From assembly GCA_934754425.1 (NCBI GenBank), contig CAKVIN010000021.1:1-40319 (forward strand): DNA of 40,319 nucleotides, given 5' to 3'. Shown here piece after piece: positions 7,504-16,456 of the stretch. How positions within the stretch are numbered: the stretch's first letter is position 1; the number at the start of each line of letters is the position of its first letter. This DNA comes from an uncultured Candidatus Melainabacteria bacterium. Its GTDB lineage: Bacteria; Cyanobacteriota; Vampirovibrionia; Gastranaerophilales; Gastranaerophilaceae. The position numbers and the translations under genes were made by a program. The notes below the pieces were generated by a model, which searched no databases, had not been told where the DNA came from, and saw only the letters and a list, made by a program, of their open reading frames with translations.

Positions 7504-8691
7504 TTATCCTTTTCTTTTTCTAAGTTCTTCAAGTTCATCTTGGAAAGGTGAAATTGATGTTAATTTATCCATAATTGCAGGCATATGTTCAATTACATAA
7601 TCAATATCTTCTTCTTTTGTGAATCTTGATAAACTAAATCTGATAGAACCATGAAGAGCAGTAAATGGAATTCCCATTGCTCTTAAAACGTGACTTGGCT
7701 CTAAAGATCCGGAAGTACAAGCACTGCCGGAGCTTGCGCAAATACCAATATCGCTTAAGTGTAAAAGAATTAATTCGCCTTCTACATACTCAAACCCAAT
7801 ATTTGTAGTGTTTGGTACTCGACCATTAATAGAAGTATTTAATCTTGCATTAAATACGTTTTTCAGAATTCCTGCTTCTAGTTTATCTCTCAATCTTTTA
7901 ACTTCTTTGAGTTCATAATCCAAAGCATTTTGAGCCAACTCGGCAGCCTTACCCAAACCTACGATGTAAGGAACATTTTCCGTACCGGCTCTCAACCCTC
8001 GTTCTTGATGTCCGCCATTAATCAACGGAGTAATTCTAACATCAGGTTTAACATAAAGTGCGCCAATACCTTTTGGTGCGTGGAATTTGTGGCCGGAAAC
8101 ACCTAACATATCAATCTTTGTTTCTTTAACATTTATCGGAATTTTTCCACCCGCTTGAACTGCATCAACATAAAATCTTGTTTCCGGAGATTTTGATTTA
8201 ATGTATTCCGCAATTTCTTCTACAGGAAAAATAACACCAGTTTCATTGTTTGCATACATTACAGACACAAGCGCAGTATCTTTTCTTAATTTATTTTTAA
8301 GTTCTTCAAAATTAAGTTCGCCTTGAGCGTTTACTCCAATATAATCAACTTCATAACCTTGTTTTTCCAATTCTTTATAAGTGTTCAAAACGCAAGGATG
8401 TTCGACTTTTGTCGTAATAAGATGTCTTTTTTCTCTGTTACAATTTACAACACCTTTTATTGCCATATTAGCTGATTCAGAACCACAAGATGTAAAAAAG
8501 ATTTCTTTTTCATTATTAGCACCAAGAAAATCTCTAACCTTAACTCTTGCTTCTCTTATTGCAGCAGCCGGTTTTTTTGCAAAATCGTACATGCTAGAAG
8601 GATTTGCGTAATCATTTTGCAAATATGGAAGCATTTCTTCTAAAACTTTTTCATCAACTTTTGTTGTAGCGTTGTTGTCTAAATATATCAT
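7504..8691 (-). CDS. nifS: Cysteine desulfurase (NifS/IscS family)
   Basis: 395 residues. A PLP enzyme that removes sulfur from cysteine for Fe-S cluster assembly. Seen: YLDNNATT at the N-terminus, TSCGSESAN, EHPC (His98 over the PLP ring), ANNETG, VDAVQAGGK, the PLP lysine in SGHKFHAPKG (K202), and the mobile sulfur-carrying cysteine in SSGSACTSGSLEPSHV (C325), the form usual for NifS/IscS group I enzymes. AAGGAAC precedes the ATG. The NifU scaffold gene lies upstream on the same strand, separated by a small unknown gene and a repeat-rich spacer. No nitrogenase genes are present, so it is read as general Fe-S assembly. Confidence 0.95.
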   Translation of the reverse strand: MIYLDNNATTKVDEKVLEEMLPYLQNDYANPSSMYDFAKKPAAAIREARVKVRDFLGANNEKEIFFTSCGSESANMAIKGVVNCNREKRHLITTKVEHPCVLNTYKELEKQGYEVDYIGVNAQGELNFEELKNKLRKDTALVSVMYANNETGVIFPVEEIAEYIKSKSPETRFYVDAVQAGGKIPINVKETKIDMLGVSGHKFHAPKGIGALYVKPDVRITPLINGGHQERGLRAGTENVPYIVGLGKAAELAQNALDYELKEVKRLRDKLEAGILKNVFNARLNTSINGRVPNTTNIGFEYVEGELILLHLSDIGICASSGSACTSGSLEPSHVLRAMGIPFTALHGSIRFSLSRFTKEEDIDYVIEHMPAIMDKLTSISPFQDELEELRKRKG

Positions 8692-8709
8692 TGTGTGTTC
8701 CTTTTTTTT

Positions 8710-8897
8710 AAGTCGTTTTTACGTCGTTAGGTCGTTAGGTCATTAAGTTGTTAAGTTCGTTTTTGTTTTGTTTCGGTGGGTACGCATTCCTCATTTGTTG
8801 TTATGATACCATTTTCTTAAGTCGCTTTACCCACCCTACGTTGTGTTATGTTTACGTCTTTACGTCTTTAAGTCGTTAGGTCGTTAAGTTCGTTTTG
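8710..8897. repeat. Degenerate GTCGTTA short tandem repeats around a GGTGGGTA/TACCCACC inverted repeat
   Basis: The nifS upstream spacer has two blocks of a roughly 8-base repeat, GTCGTTA(A/G) with variants, at about 8710-8760 and 8846-8897, in the same orientation. Between them an 8-bp inverted repeat, GGTGGGTA (8775-8782) and TACCCACC (8828-8835), forms a long-loop hairpin. A 20-bp stretch at 8872-8891 (GTCGTTAGGTCGTTAAGTTC) recurs exactly at 39204-39223. Confidence 0.8.
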
Positions 8898-8909
8898 TTT
8901 TTTACGTCG

Positions 8910-9275
8910 TTACACTTTTGCCTTTCTATTTAATCCCGCAAGGTCAGATATTAAAGCCAAAGTTTTGTTATCGCTATATAATTTTTTAGGAAGATTGAAT
9001 AAGCTTCTTAAGAAACCAACTATCCCCGAGCCATATAAAAACATTTGATAATGCCCCATTTCACTATAAAGTTTAGCTTTTTCTTTTATATCTTTTGTTG
9101 AATTCGCTTGTTTATACAACACTTCTGCGTTTGGGTTGCTATATTCTCTTGCCCAAAACATATGATTTGAAAAACTATGTCCTGAATTTGGGTCAATATG
9201 TTCTATGCTGTTCATTTTTAGTCGAAATTTTTTGGCTTCACATGTTATAGGAGAACTGATTGCTTGTATTTTCAT
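8910..9275 (-). CDS. Hypothetical protein, 121 aa, M-x-I type N-terminus
   Basis: Starts MKIQAISSPITCEAKKFRLKM, the M-K-I opening seen in several small unknown proteins of this window. The ATG at 9275 has AAAGG about 7-8 nt before it and is preferred over an ATG 21 nt upstream. The rest is polar and helical, with ANSTKDIKEKAKLYSEMGHYQMFLYG followed by a more hydrophobic patch around GSGIVGFLRSLFNLPKKLY; this is too short and interrupted to call a membrane helix. It sits between nifU and nifS on the same strand, 28 nt after the nifU stop, but nothing in the sequence suggests an Fe-S role (only one Cys). Confidence 0.65.
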   Translation of the reverse strand: MKIQAISSPITCEAKKFRLKMNSIEHIDPNSGHSFSNHMFWAREYSNPNAEVLYKQANSTKDIKEKAKLYSEMGHYQMFLYGSGIVGFLRSLFNLPKKLYSDNKTLALISDLAGLNRKAKV

Positions 9276-9303
9276 CTTTTGCCTTTCATATAACAAAACA
9301 AAA

Positions 9304-10134
9304 TTACACTTGTTCTACTTCTAAAGCTGAATCAACCTTATCTCTCAAAACAGATTCAACAAATCCTTTTATAGTCATTGAAGCATTCTTACAAGAACTG
9401 CAAACTCCAATTAATTTCACCTTAACCTTATTACCTTCAACATCAACAAGTTCAATATCTCCGCCATCTTTTTGAAGTTGTGGAGATATTTGTTGTTCAA
9501 TTACTTTCCCGATTTTCAAAATCTTTTGAGTGAGAGAAAGCTCAACCGTTTTGCCTTGTTTTCTCAAATATGTTTCAATCATATCTTTAATAACACCACG
9601 ACAACGACCGCAAGCGCCGCCTGCTTTTGTATAATTTGTAACCTCTTCAACTGTCTTAAGACCGTTAACTTTTATTGCTTCCCAAATTTGGTTTTCTGTA
9701 ACATTAAAACAAGTACAAACAATCTTATCACCTTCGTGAGAAAGTCCGCTTTCTTCTTCAATAATATCTTTACCATAATATTTTTTAAGAGCGTCTTCCA
9801 ATGCTTCGTGTCCCATAACTGAACAGTGCATTTTTTCTTGCGGAAGTCCGTCAAGCTCGTCTGCAATATCTTTGTTAGTAATTTTTGCCGCTTCTTCTAT
9901 TGTTTTTCCTATAATCATTTCAGTCAAAACACTTGAAGAAGCAACAGCAGAACCACATCCAAATGTTTGAAATTTTGCGTCTTTAATTACGTTGCCATCT
10001 AACTTTATATATAATTTTAAAGAATCACCACAAGCCAAAGAACCGGCTTCGCCGATTAAATCAGCATCATCAATTTTACCGACGTTTTTTGGATTTCTGT
10101 AATGTTCCAAAACTTTTTCAGAATATTCCCACAT
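9304..10134 (-). CDS. nifU: NifU-type three-domain Fe-S scaffold protein
   Basis: 276 residues with the complete NifU layout. The N-terminal IscU-like scaffold spans about 1-125 with its three cluster cysteines (C35 in SLACGD, C60 in TFGCGSA, C104 in MHCSVMGHE). A central [2Fe-2S] BFD-like domain has C140-x-C142 and C175-x-x-C178 (GACGRCRG). The C-terminal Nfu domain, about 200-276, has C245-x-x-C248 (GVCSSCKN). It receives sulfur from the NifS-type desulfurase encoded downstream and passes clusters to targets. The ATG at 10134 (MWEYSEKVLEHY) follows GAAAGGAAAA and matches family starts; 20 extra in-frame codons upstream are not used. No nif genes nearby, so a housekeeping role is inferred. 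Confidence 0.95.
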   Translation of the reverse strand: MWEYSEKVLEHYRNPKNVGKIDDADLIGEAGSLACGDSLKLYIKLDGNVIKDAKFQTFGCGSAVASSSVLTEMIIGKTIEEAAKITNKDIADELDGLPQEKMHCSVMGHEALEDALKKYYGKDIIEEESGLSHEGDKIVCTCFNVTENQIWEAIKVNGLKTVEEVTNYTKAGGACGRCRGVIKDMIETYLRKQGKTVELSLTQKILKIGKVIEQQISPQLQKDGGDIELVDVEGNKVKVKLIGVCSSCKNASMTIKGFVESVLRDKVDSALEVEQV

Positions 10135-10267
10135 GATAGTTTTCCTTTCTAAAACCACGGTAGATAAAGGAAATACACTCCTCAATTTTCCCATAATTTA
10201 CAACATTATTTTACTACAAAAAGAGGAAATAAAAACAAGTTAATTGATTAATGCAAAATTTTTAAAT

Positions 10268-10304
10268 CTTGACAATTTTGTTAAAAAAATTAAGTTATTG
10301 TCAA
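10268..10304. terminator. Hairpin between aroF and nifU
   Basis: TTGACAAT (10269-10276) and ATTGTCAA (10297-10304) form an 8-bp stem just past the aroF stop. The following U-tract is imperfect, so it may be a weak terminator. The same bases could supply a TTGTCA -35 for nifU. Confidence 0.4.
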
Positions 10305-10309
10305 AATTT

Positions 10310-11323
10310 CTAAATAATTTCTTTTCCAACAATAGGAGCAATTTGTTTAATTTGTTTATACAATAAATCATATTGCCAAGGGTAAAGTGATTGCGCACCG
10401 TCACAAACTGCACTATCAGGATTGTGATGAACTTCGATTATCAAACCGTCACAACCTGCTGCAACTGCTGCTCTTGACATAGGCTCAACCTTATCTCTCA
10501 AACCTGTAGCGTGAGAAGGGTCAACAATAATTGGCAAATGGCTTAATCTCTTGATTACCGGAATTGCCGTTAAATCAAGTGTGTTTCTAGTGTATTTTTC
10601 AAAAGTTCTAATACCTCTTTCACAAAGAATAACTTGATTATTCCCACCTGCCATAATGTATTCTGCTGACATTAACCATTCTTCATAAGTGGAAGATAAA
10701 CCACGTTTCAGAATTACCGGCTTATGAGCGTGTCCTAATTCTTTTAGAAGATTGAAATTTTGCATGTTTCTTGCGCCAACTTGCAAAATATCTACATATT
10801 TTTCAAACATTTCAAGTTGGGAAACTTCCATAATCTCGGAAGTTACAGCCATTCCGTGATTATCAGCAACGCTTCTTATGATTTTTAAACCTTCTTCACC
10901 AAGTCCCTGAAAAGCGTAAGGGCTTGTTCTTGGTTTAAACGCACCGCCTCTAATGATTTTTACATTAGATTCAGAAAGTTCTTGCGCTGTCGCATCCATT
11001 TGGTCATAAGATTCTACTGTGCAAGGCCCTGCAATAAGCCCTGTGTATTTATCACCAAATTTTACTCCATTAACTTCAATAACAGTATCTTTACCTTGAC
11101 AAGCTCGAGCAGCAAGTTTGTAATTAGTCGAAAGTTTGATTACTTCATCTACACCATGTAGTAATTCAAAATCTCTTTGGTCAACTTCTTTAACACCGAT
11201 GGCATGAACAACCGTTCTGGCTTCTCCATGAGAAACTCTTGCTTCAAAACCTTTGGATTCAATAAACAATTCAACACGCTTTATGTCTTTTTCTGTTGCG
11301 TGACTATTCATTACTACAAGCAT
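10310..11323 (-). CDS. aroF: 3-deoxy-7-phosphoheptulonate (DAHP) synthase, type I-beta
   Basis: 337 residues. First step of aromatic amino acid synthesis: phosphoenolpyruvate plus erythrose 4-phosphate gives DAHP. The first 70 or so residues form the ferredoxin-like (ACT-resembling) extension found in Thermotoga/Bacillus-type enzymes, where it carries feedback control. The catalytic barrel follows: IAGPCTVES, RGGAFKPRTSPYAFQGLGE, EVSQLEMFEKYVDILQVGARNMQN, ILKRG, LCERGIRTFE, PIIVDPSHATG. GGAGGTG precedes the ATG. It is a single-gene unit between nifU and a divergent UPF0210 gene. Sensitivity to Tyr or Phe cannot be told from sequence. Confidence 0.96.
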   Translation of the reverse strand: MLVVMNSHATEKDIKRVELFIESKGFEARVSHGEARTVVHAIGVKEVDQRDFELLHGVDEVIKLSTNYKLAARACQGKDTVIEVNGVKFGDKYTGLIAGPCTVESYDQMDATAQELSESNVKIIRGGAFKPRTSPYAFQGLGEEGLKIIRSVADNHGMAVTSEIMEVSQLEMFEKYVDILQVGARNMQNFNLLKELGHAHKPVILKRGLSSTYEEWLMSAEYIMAGGNNQVILCERGIRTFEKYTRNTLDLTAIPVIKRLSHLPIIVDPSHATGLRDKVEPMSRAAVAAGCDGLIIEVHHNPDSAVCDGAQSLYPWQYDLLYKQIKQIAPIVGKEII

Positions 11324-11381
11324 TTCACACCTCCGACGAGTAAATAACTAATAATATTATATATAAAACAGAATTTTAATG

Positions 11382-11410
11382 TTCAAATTATTTATAATAT
11401 ATGGTATAAT
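11382..11410 (+). promoter_or_regulatory. Promoter for leaderless UPF0210 gene
   Basis: TTCAAA (11382-11387), 17-nt spacer, TATAAT (11405-11410) with a TGG extension, then 7 nt to the ATG at 11418. No Shine-Dalgarno. The best-formed of the leaderless promoters in this window. Confidence 0.65.
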
Positions 11411-11417
11411 TTATATT

Positions 11418-12785
11418 ATGACAATATTTGATGAAAATTTAATACTTGAAACAATAAATATGATTAAGCTTTACAATTTTGATATTAGAACTGTAACGCT
11501 TACTATTAGTTTAAGAGATTGTTTGGCGGAAAGTGTAAATACAGTTTGCGATAATATAAAATTTAAACTTGATAAATACGCAAAAAATCTTGTAAACTAT
11601 GCAAACGAAATAGAAAACGATTACTCGATTCCAATCGTTAATAAAAGAATTGCAGTAACTCCAATTTCTCTTGTGGGAGAAGCTTGTAAACAAAAAGATT
11701 ATGTAAAGATTGCCAAAATGCTGGATGAATGTGCAACAAATCTTGGCATAGATTTTATTGGCGGATATTCAGCTTTAGTAGAAAAAGGATTTACAAAAGG
11801 TGACCTAGCTTTAATAGACTCTATTCCGGAAGCTTTAGCATCCACTAACAAACTTTGTTCTTCTGTAAATGTAGCGACTTCAAAAGCCGGTATAAATATG
11901 GATGCAGTGTTAAAAATGTCAAATATAATTAAACAAGCTGCGGAACTTACGTCGGACAAAGACGGTTTAGGAGCTGCAAAGCTTGTTGTATTTTGTAATT
12001 CTGTTAGCGATAATCCGTTTATGGCAGGAGCATATTGTGGTTATGGTGAACCTGAATGTGCACTTAACATAGGGGTTTCAGGGCCTGGGGTTGTAAGAGC
12101 TGCTATTAATGATTTAGACAAAAACGCTGATTTTGGCGCTTTGTCAAATAAAATTAAACAAACCGCATATAAAATAACAACAACAGGTGAACTTGTCGGA
12201 AAAAGACTTGCAAATAAATTGGGGATACCATTTGGAGTAATTGATTTATCACTTGCACCAACTCCGGCAATAGGTGATAGTGTTGCGCAAATTTTTCAGG
12301 CAATGGGGCTAGAACATGCTGGAGCGCATGGAACAACTGCAGCTTTAGCAATGCTTAATGATGCAGTTAAAAAAGGTGGCATTATGGCAAGCTCTTATGT
12401 TGGCGGATTATCCGGCGCATTTATTCCTGTTTCGGAAGATGCCGGCATGATTGAAGCTGCAAGCAAAGGGTATTTAACATTTGATAAATTGGAAGCAATG
12501 ACTTGTGTTTGTTCTGTTGGGCTTGATATGATTGCAATTGCCGGTGATACACCTAGTTCTATAATTGCGGGAATGATTGCTGATGAGATGGCGATTGGCA
12601 TGATTAATAAAAAAACAACAGCGGTAAGAATTATTCCTGCACCAAACAAAAAAGTTGGTGACAAGGTCGTGTTTGGAGGACTTCTAGGTGAAGCTCCAAT
12701 TATGAAAGTAAATACACTTTCATCAGAAAATTTTGTAAAACGTGGTGGCAGAATACCTGCTCCTATTCATAGTTTAAACAATTAA
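11418..12785 (+). CDS. PFL family protein, UPF0210/DUF711
   Basis: 455 residues of the conserved UPF0210 family, which has a pyruvate-formate-lyase-like fold by family assignment; the biochemical role is unknown to me. The N-terminus ILETINMIKLYNFDIRTVTL matches the family opening, and later blocks include FCNSVSDNPFMAGAYCGYGE, IGVSGPGVV, GVIDLSLAPTPAIGDSVAQI and EHAGAHGTTAALAMLND. An upstream GTA- or ACT-domain partner usually found with this family is absent here. The ATG at 11418 is chosen over an in-frame ATG 39 nt earlier because it fits the family start and lies right after a strong extended -10, implying leaderless translation. The next gene begins 10 nt after its stop. Confidence 0.9.
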   Translation: MTIFDENLILETINMIKLYNFDIRTVTLTISLRDCLAESVNTVCDNIKFKLDKYAKNLVNYANEIENDYSIPIVNKRIAVTPISLVGEACKQKDYVKIAKMLDECATNLGIDFIGGYSALVEKGFTKGDLALIDSIPEALASTNKLCSSVNVATSKAGINMDAVLKMSNIIKQAAELTSDKDGLGAAKLVVFCNSVSDNPFMAGAYCGYGEPECALNIGVSGPGVVRAAINDLDKNADFGALSNKIKQTAYKITTTGELVGKRLANKLGIPFGVIDLSLAPTPAIGDSVAQIFQAMGLEHAGAHGTTAALAMLNDAVKKGGIMASSYVGGLSGAFIPVSEDAGMIEAASKGYLTFDKLEAMTCVCSVGLDMIAIAGDTPSSIIAGMIADEMAIGMINKKTTAVRIIPAPNKKVGDKVVFGGLLGEAPIMKVNTLSSENFVKRGGRIPAPIHSLNN

Positions 12786-12795
12786 TGAGGTAATA

Positions 12796-13122
12796 ATGGC
12801 TACATTTAAGGATTTGGAAGATAGTTTGAAGAAGTTTATGTTGGATGAACAAGCCGACGCTCACAACATTAGAAACGTAAGTGTTGAAAAATATAACAAC
12901 ATAAAAGTTTGGATGGATGCCGGAAGGTATCAAACCCCACATTTCATCGTAAGAATATCTATTTCTGAAGCCGTATTTTCTATTTCTGATTGCGTTAAGA
13001 TAAATGGTGGCTTGGGATATGAAGAAAGACTTGTTATTAAATGGCACGGGCGAATGGGGATTAAGGACAAGCTTAGAGAACTTTGGAACAATTCATCTAA
13101 AAATGATGAAAATAAGGTATAA
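12796..13122 (+). CDS. Hypothetical protein, 108 aa
   Basis: MATFKDLEDSLKKFML start with TGAGGTAATA ahead of the ATG, 10 nt after the UPF0210 stop, so probably the second gene of an operon that continues into the HxlR regulator 7 nt further on. The protein is soluble, mixed alpha/beta in appearance, with a basic C-terminal patch (KWHGRMGIKDKLRELW). No signal peptide, cysteine motif or catalytic signature is visible. Not recognised. Confidence 0.7.
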   Translation: MATFKDLEDSLKKFMLDEQADAHNIRNVSVEKYNNIKVWMDAGRYQTPHFIVRISISEAVFSISDCVKINGGLGYEERLVIKWHGRMGIKDKLRELWNNSSKNDENKV

Positions 13123-13129
13123 ATATTAG

Positions 13130-13471
13130 ATGCAATATAAAGATTTAGCAACGAATCCGGTTAGTGTTGTTTTGCAATTGATTGGGGCAAAGTGGAAAAT
13201 TCTTGTTATAAAAGAATTGCTTAAAAAAGAAATGAGATTTGTTGAGCTTAAAAAGAATTTGGGTTGTACTGCGAAGGTTCTTACAAATTGTTTGAAGGAA
13301 CTGGAGGAAGATGGATTAATAATACGGGAAGAATATGAAGGACTTCCGCTAAGAGTTGAATATTATTTAACCGACATAGGTTATACTTTACGACCGGTAA
13401 TAGAATCTATGCAAAAATGGGGTAAAGAATATAAAAGATTAAGAAAATTAATGGAAAAATATGGTGATTAG
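13130..13471 (+). CDS. HxlR family winged-helix transcriptional regulator
   Basis: 113 residues with the full HxlR pattern: PVSVVLQLIGAKWKILVIKEL at the start, RFVELKKNLGCTAKVLTNCL (recognition helix region), LEEDGLIIREEY wing, LRVEYYLTDIGYTLRPVIESMQKWG at the end. Such proteins are dimeric DNA binders that often answer to oxidative or electrophile stress and control a neighbouring enzyme gene. The HxlR N-terminal sensing cysteine is missing; Cys45 lies within the DNA-binding region (GCTAKVL). The metallohydrolase gene 24 nt downstream is the obvious candidate target. Confidence 0.92.
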   Translation: MQYKDLATNPVSVVLQLIGAKWKILVIKELLKKEMRFVELKKNLGCTAKVLTNCLKELEEDGLIIREEYEGLPLRVEYYLTDIGYTLRPVIESMQKWGKEYKRLRKLMEKYGD

Positions 13472-13495
13472 TGTTTTAAAAATGAAGGGGGCAAA

Positions 13496-14152
13496 ATGGA
13501 TATTAAATATTTAGGTCATAGTGCGTTTGAAATAGAAACAGCAGGTAAAAAAATTCTAATAGATCCTTTTCTTGTTTGTGTGCCAAATTATAAACCTGAA
13601 AATATATATGATATTTTTGTTACTCATGCTCATGCTGATCATCTTGGTAGCGCAATAGAAATTTCGCATGAAACAGGCGCTCCAATTACTGCTATATTCG
13701 AATTAGCTAATTATTGCGCAAAAAAAGGTGCACGAACAAATGATGTTGGCTTAGGTAGTTGGAATGAATATAGCTGGGGAAGAGCAATAACAGTTCCGGC
13801 ATTTCATTCAAGCTCAACTTCAGATGGAATTTATGGCGGATGTCCTTGCGGGTATGTTTTTGAAATAGAAGGTAAAACAATTTATCATGCCGGAGATACA
13901 GCTTTAAGTTCAGAAATGAAAACTATAGGTGAACTTTATCAGCCTGATATTGCTATGTTGCCGATTGGTGGGAAATATACGATGGATATTGAACACGCAG
14001 TTAAAGCATCGGAATGGCTTGGCGCTGGTGCAATTATTCCAATGCATTATAATACGTTTGACGGAATAAAGGTTGATATTACGGATTTTGAAAGTCAAAT
14101 CCGAAGGATTGGCAAAATACCTATGATTCTTAAAATTGAAAATTTTTTCTAA
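13496..14152 (+). CDS. UPF0173 metal-dependent hydrolase (metallo-beta-lactamase fold)
   Basis: 218 residues, usual length. MBL-fold hydrolase of the YtkL/UPF0173 group with unknown physiological substrate. Motifs: YLGHSAFEIE with its early His, LIDPF, the metal site THAHADHLGSA (HxHxDH), HAGDTAL (metal Asp) and IPMHYNTFDG (last His). A GAAGGGGGC ribosome-binding site precedes the ATG. It follows the HxlR regulator closely and is likely its operon partner. It is the last intact housekeeping-type gene before the accessory region. Confidence 0.93.
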   Translation: MDIKYLGHSAFEIETAGKKILIDPFLVCVPNYKPENIYDIFVTHAHADHLGSAIEISHETGAPITAIFELANYCAKKGARTNDVGLGSWNEYSWGRAITVPAFHSSSTSDGIYGGCPCGYVFEIEGKTIYHAGDTALSSEMKTIGELYQPDIAMLPIGGKYTMDIEHAVKASEWLGAGAIIPMHYNTFDGIKVDITDFESQIRRIGKIPMILKIENFF

Positions 14153-14220
14153 GAAATGTTAACCGTAGTAGGTACTTAAAAAGTTAGCAACAATAAAAAA
14201 TTTGAAAGGAAGGAAAAGAA

Positions 14221-14745
14221 CCTATTACAATTAATAAAACTGGAACTTGAAAAAAGTTCAATAAAGAACTAATTAACAAAGATTTAAAAATATCTGAATT
14301 AAAATTCAAAATAGAATCAGAACAAGTAATCTTTGTATCAAAACTTAAAGAATGGGTTGTACAAAAAGATAAAGAATTTAGTGAACTCAAAAATAAGTCA
14401 ACAACCTTTAATAAGGATAAAGATCTTGAAATTGCTAACCTTATGACTGATATGAGTAATAAATTAGCAAGTTAAGAAAATTTTATTTTAAAACTTACTA
14501 ATGAAAATGAACTTACAGAAAAAGAACACAAGTTCTAATGGCAATCTCTCAAAGAAAAATGTGAGGCTCTGTTGAGATTTAAAGATGAAGAAATAGAATG
14601 TTACAAAGACTTCAAAACTAAATTTTCAATAAAAATGGTAGGAAAAAGTCTTGAGCAATATTGTGAAATTGAGCTCAATAAACTTTGTGCTGAAGGTATT
14701 GAAGCTGAGATTGACCAATATGAAGAATGTCTCAATCTTAAATGA
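14221..14745 (+). pseudogene. Decayed DUF2130 protein gene
   Basis: One continuous frame of 175 codons to a TGA at 14743-14745, interrupted by at least three in-frame stops (TGA near 14251, TAA near 14473, TAA near 14536). Its products are Lys/Glu-rich coiled-coil segments followed by ALLRFKDEEIECYKDF and KMVGKSLEQYCEIELN, which match the characteristic end of the DUF2130 coiled-coil family (compare KMIGESLEQHCE-type motifs). The start appears lost, possibly with a frameshift near the first stop, and the family's C-terminal part is missing. A dead gene at the left edge of the restriction-modification region is consistent with repeated insertion and loss at this site. Confidence 0.8.
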
Positions 14746-14859
14746 TTTATACTTGCACGATTTAAAGCTGGTTTAAATCTTCTCTTAATAATATTATTAG
14801 CATCTTAATAACTTCCATCACGATTAGGAATTTGAATTTATTTTGGCTACTATATGCAT

Positions 14860-14874
14860 CAAATATTATATTTG
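14860..14874. promoter_or_regulatory. Palindrome upstream of the methyltransferase gene
   Basis: CAAATATTATATTTG, a perfect 7-1-7 palindrome about 70 nt before the methyltransferase ATG and upstream of a TGTTAAAAT extended -10 (about 14909-14917). It could be the operator of the methyltransferase's own N-terminal HTH domain; AT-richness makes chance occurrence possible. Confidence 0.35.
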
Positions 14875-14941
14875 TAATTGTAAATATTTTATTCGTTGCA
14901 TACTTTGTGTTAAAATAAATTTTGCAAGAGAAGGGGATTTT

Positions 14942-16390
14942 ATGAAAGCGAATTATGATAAACTTTGGAAATTGTTAATTGACAAAAAATTATCTAAGAC
15001 TGATTTACGACATTTAGCAAAAATTAGTAGCAGTACATTAGCAAAATTGGGTAAAGAAGAAATGGTGAGTACGGAAGTTTTATCAAAAATTTGCTCTGTT
15101 CTAAATTGTGATATTGGAGATATTTTAAAATTAATCAAAGATGAAAATGAAGAATTTGAAGTGAAACATACTAATGGGAAATATAAAGTTATTTCTTTAT
15201 TCTCTGGTGCAGGTGGAATGGATTTAGGATTTATCAATGCTGGTTTTGAAATAATATGGGCAAATGATATTATTCCTGAAGCTATCGAAACATATAAAAA
15301 AAATATTGGTCCACACATTGTTTATGGGGATATAACAATGATTTCAAGTAAAGATATTCCTGATAATCCAGATGTAATAATTGGGGGATTCCCATGTCAA
15401 GGTTTTTCAATTGCAAATACTAAACGAAGCATGGAAGACAAGCGTAATTTTCTTTATAAAGAAATGCTCAGGATCATTAGAGACAAAAATCCTAAAATGT
15501 TTGTAGCAGAAAATGTCAAAGGAATTTTATCTATTGAAAAAGGTAAAGTTTTTGAAATGATTAAAAATGATTTTGAAAATTTAGGTTATTATGTTGAAGC
15601 AAAAGTTTTAAATGCTGCAGAATATGGCGTTCCTCAATTAAGAGAAAGAGTTGTAATAATTGGTAATAGATTAAATAAGAGTGTTACTTTCCCTAAAAAA
15701 ACACATTATTTTGAAGAGTCTAGCCATAAAAAATGCGACGGACTGTTGCCTGCTATTACTTGTGAGAAAGCTATTGGTTGGTTATCAAATGTTCGTTGTC
15801 AAGATAATCCTATAAAATTAAATAATAAAACAGTATATCAGCATAAAGCTAATGAAAACGTAGCAGATGTATTTTGGGGTCGAAAATATGATGTTAATCA
15901 ACACGAATTATGTGATTATTTAAAATATTGGAGAAATAAATCCGGTTGGACGACAAAAAAAGTTGATGAACATTTTGGATATTCATATACTGCAGGACAC
16001 TGGTTTAGAAAAGATAACAACAGTGGAAGCATTCCTAAACCTTCTGATTGGTGGGAATTAAAGAAAATTTTAGGATTTGATGATAAATATGATAAAGCAG
16101 TAACGACAATGGTGGAAAAACCTGTAGTTTTTGAACAGGCACTGCGTATAACAAATTGGGATAGACCAAGTGACACCATTACAGCAACAAGTCCTGAAAT
16201 ACACGTAAACAAACAAAGGAGATTAAGTGTCAGAGAGTGTGCTATCATTCAAACATTCCCTGAAGATTATATTTTCTGTGGGAAAAACATCGGAATAATG
16301 CACAAACAAATTGGCAATGCTGTTCCTGTCAAATTAGCAGAGCAAGTTGCTAAATGTGTTAAATATGAACTTGACAAAGATAATAATTAA
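14942..16390 (+). CDS. DNA (cytosine-5) methyltransferase with N-terminal HTH domain
   Basis: 482 residues. The first 65 or so form a XRE-like helix-turn-helix (LSKTDLRHLAKISSSTLAKL, then LSKICSVLNCDIGDIL), as in other C5 methyltransferases that repress their own promoter. The methylase part has motif I VISLFSGAGGMDLGF, motif IV GGFPCQGFS with catalytic C152, motif VI ENVKG (190-194), motif VIII QLRERVVIIG, a long target-recognition region containing a second small HTH-like block (GWTTKKVDEHFGYSYTAGHW), and motif X QIGNAVPVKLAEQVA. It methylates cytosine C5 to protect the host from the nuclease encoded next. The start is the ATG behind AGAAGGGGATTTT. The recognition sequence cannot be read from the protein. 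Confidence 0.95.
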   Translation: MKANYDKLWKLLIDKKLSKTDLRHLAKISSSTLAKLGKEEMVSTEVLSKICSVLNCDIGDILKLIKDENEEFEVKHTNGKYKVISLFSGAGGMDLGFINAGFEIIWANDIIPEAIETYKKNIGPHIVYGDITMISSKDIPDNPDVIIGGFPCQGFSIANTKRSMEDKRNFLYKEMLRIIRDKNPKMFVAENVKGILSIEKGKVFEMIKNDFENLGYYVEAKVLNAAEYGVPQLRERVVIIGNRLNKSVTFPKKTHYFEESSHKKCDGLLPAITCEKAIGWLSNVRCQDNPIKLNNKTVYQHKANENVADVFWGRKYDVNQHELCDYLKYWRNKSGWTTKKVDEHFGYSYTAGHWFRKDNNSGSIPKPSDWWELKKILGFDDKYDKAVTTMVEKPVVFEQALRITNWDRPSDTITATSPEIHVNKQRRLSVRECAIIQTFPEDYIFCGKNIGIMHKQIGNAVPVKLAEQVAKCVKYELDKDNN

Positions 16391-16456
16391 ATTTATTACT
16401 TGCATGTATATCAAATTTTTTGTAATATCTTCATGTATCAAGAATGGAGACAATTT

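Noticed and set aside
7504..10134. Nitrogen fixation genes
   Set aside because: NifS/NifU-type proteins alone; no nifHDK or other nif genes. Read as general Fe-S cluster assembly.
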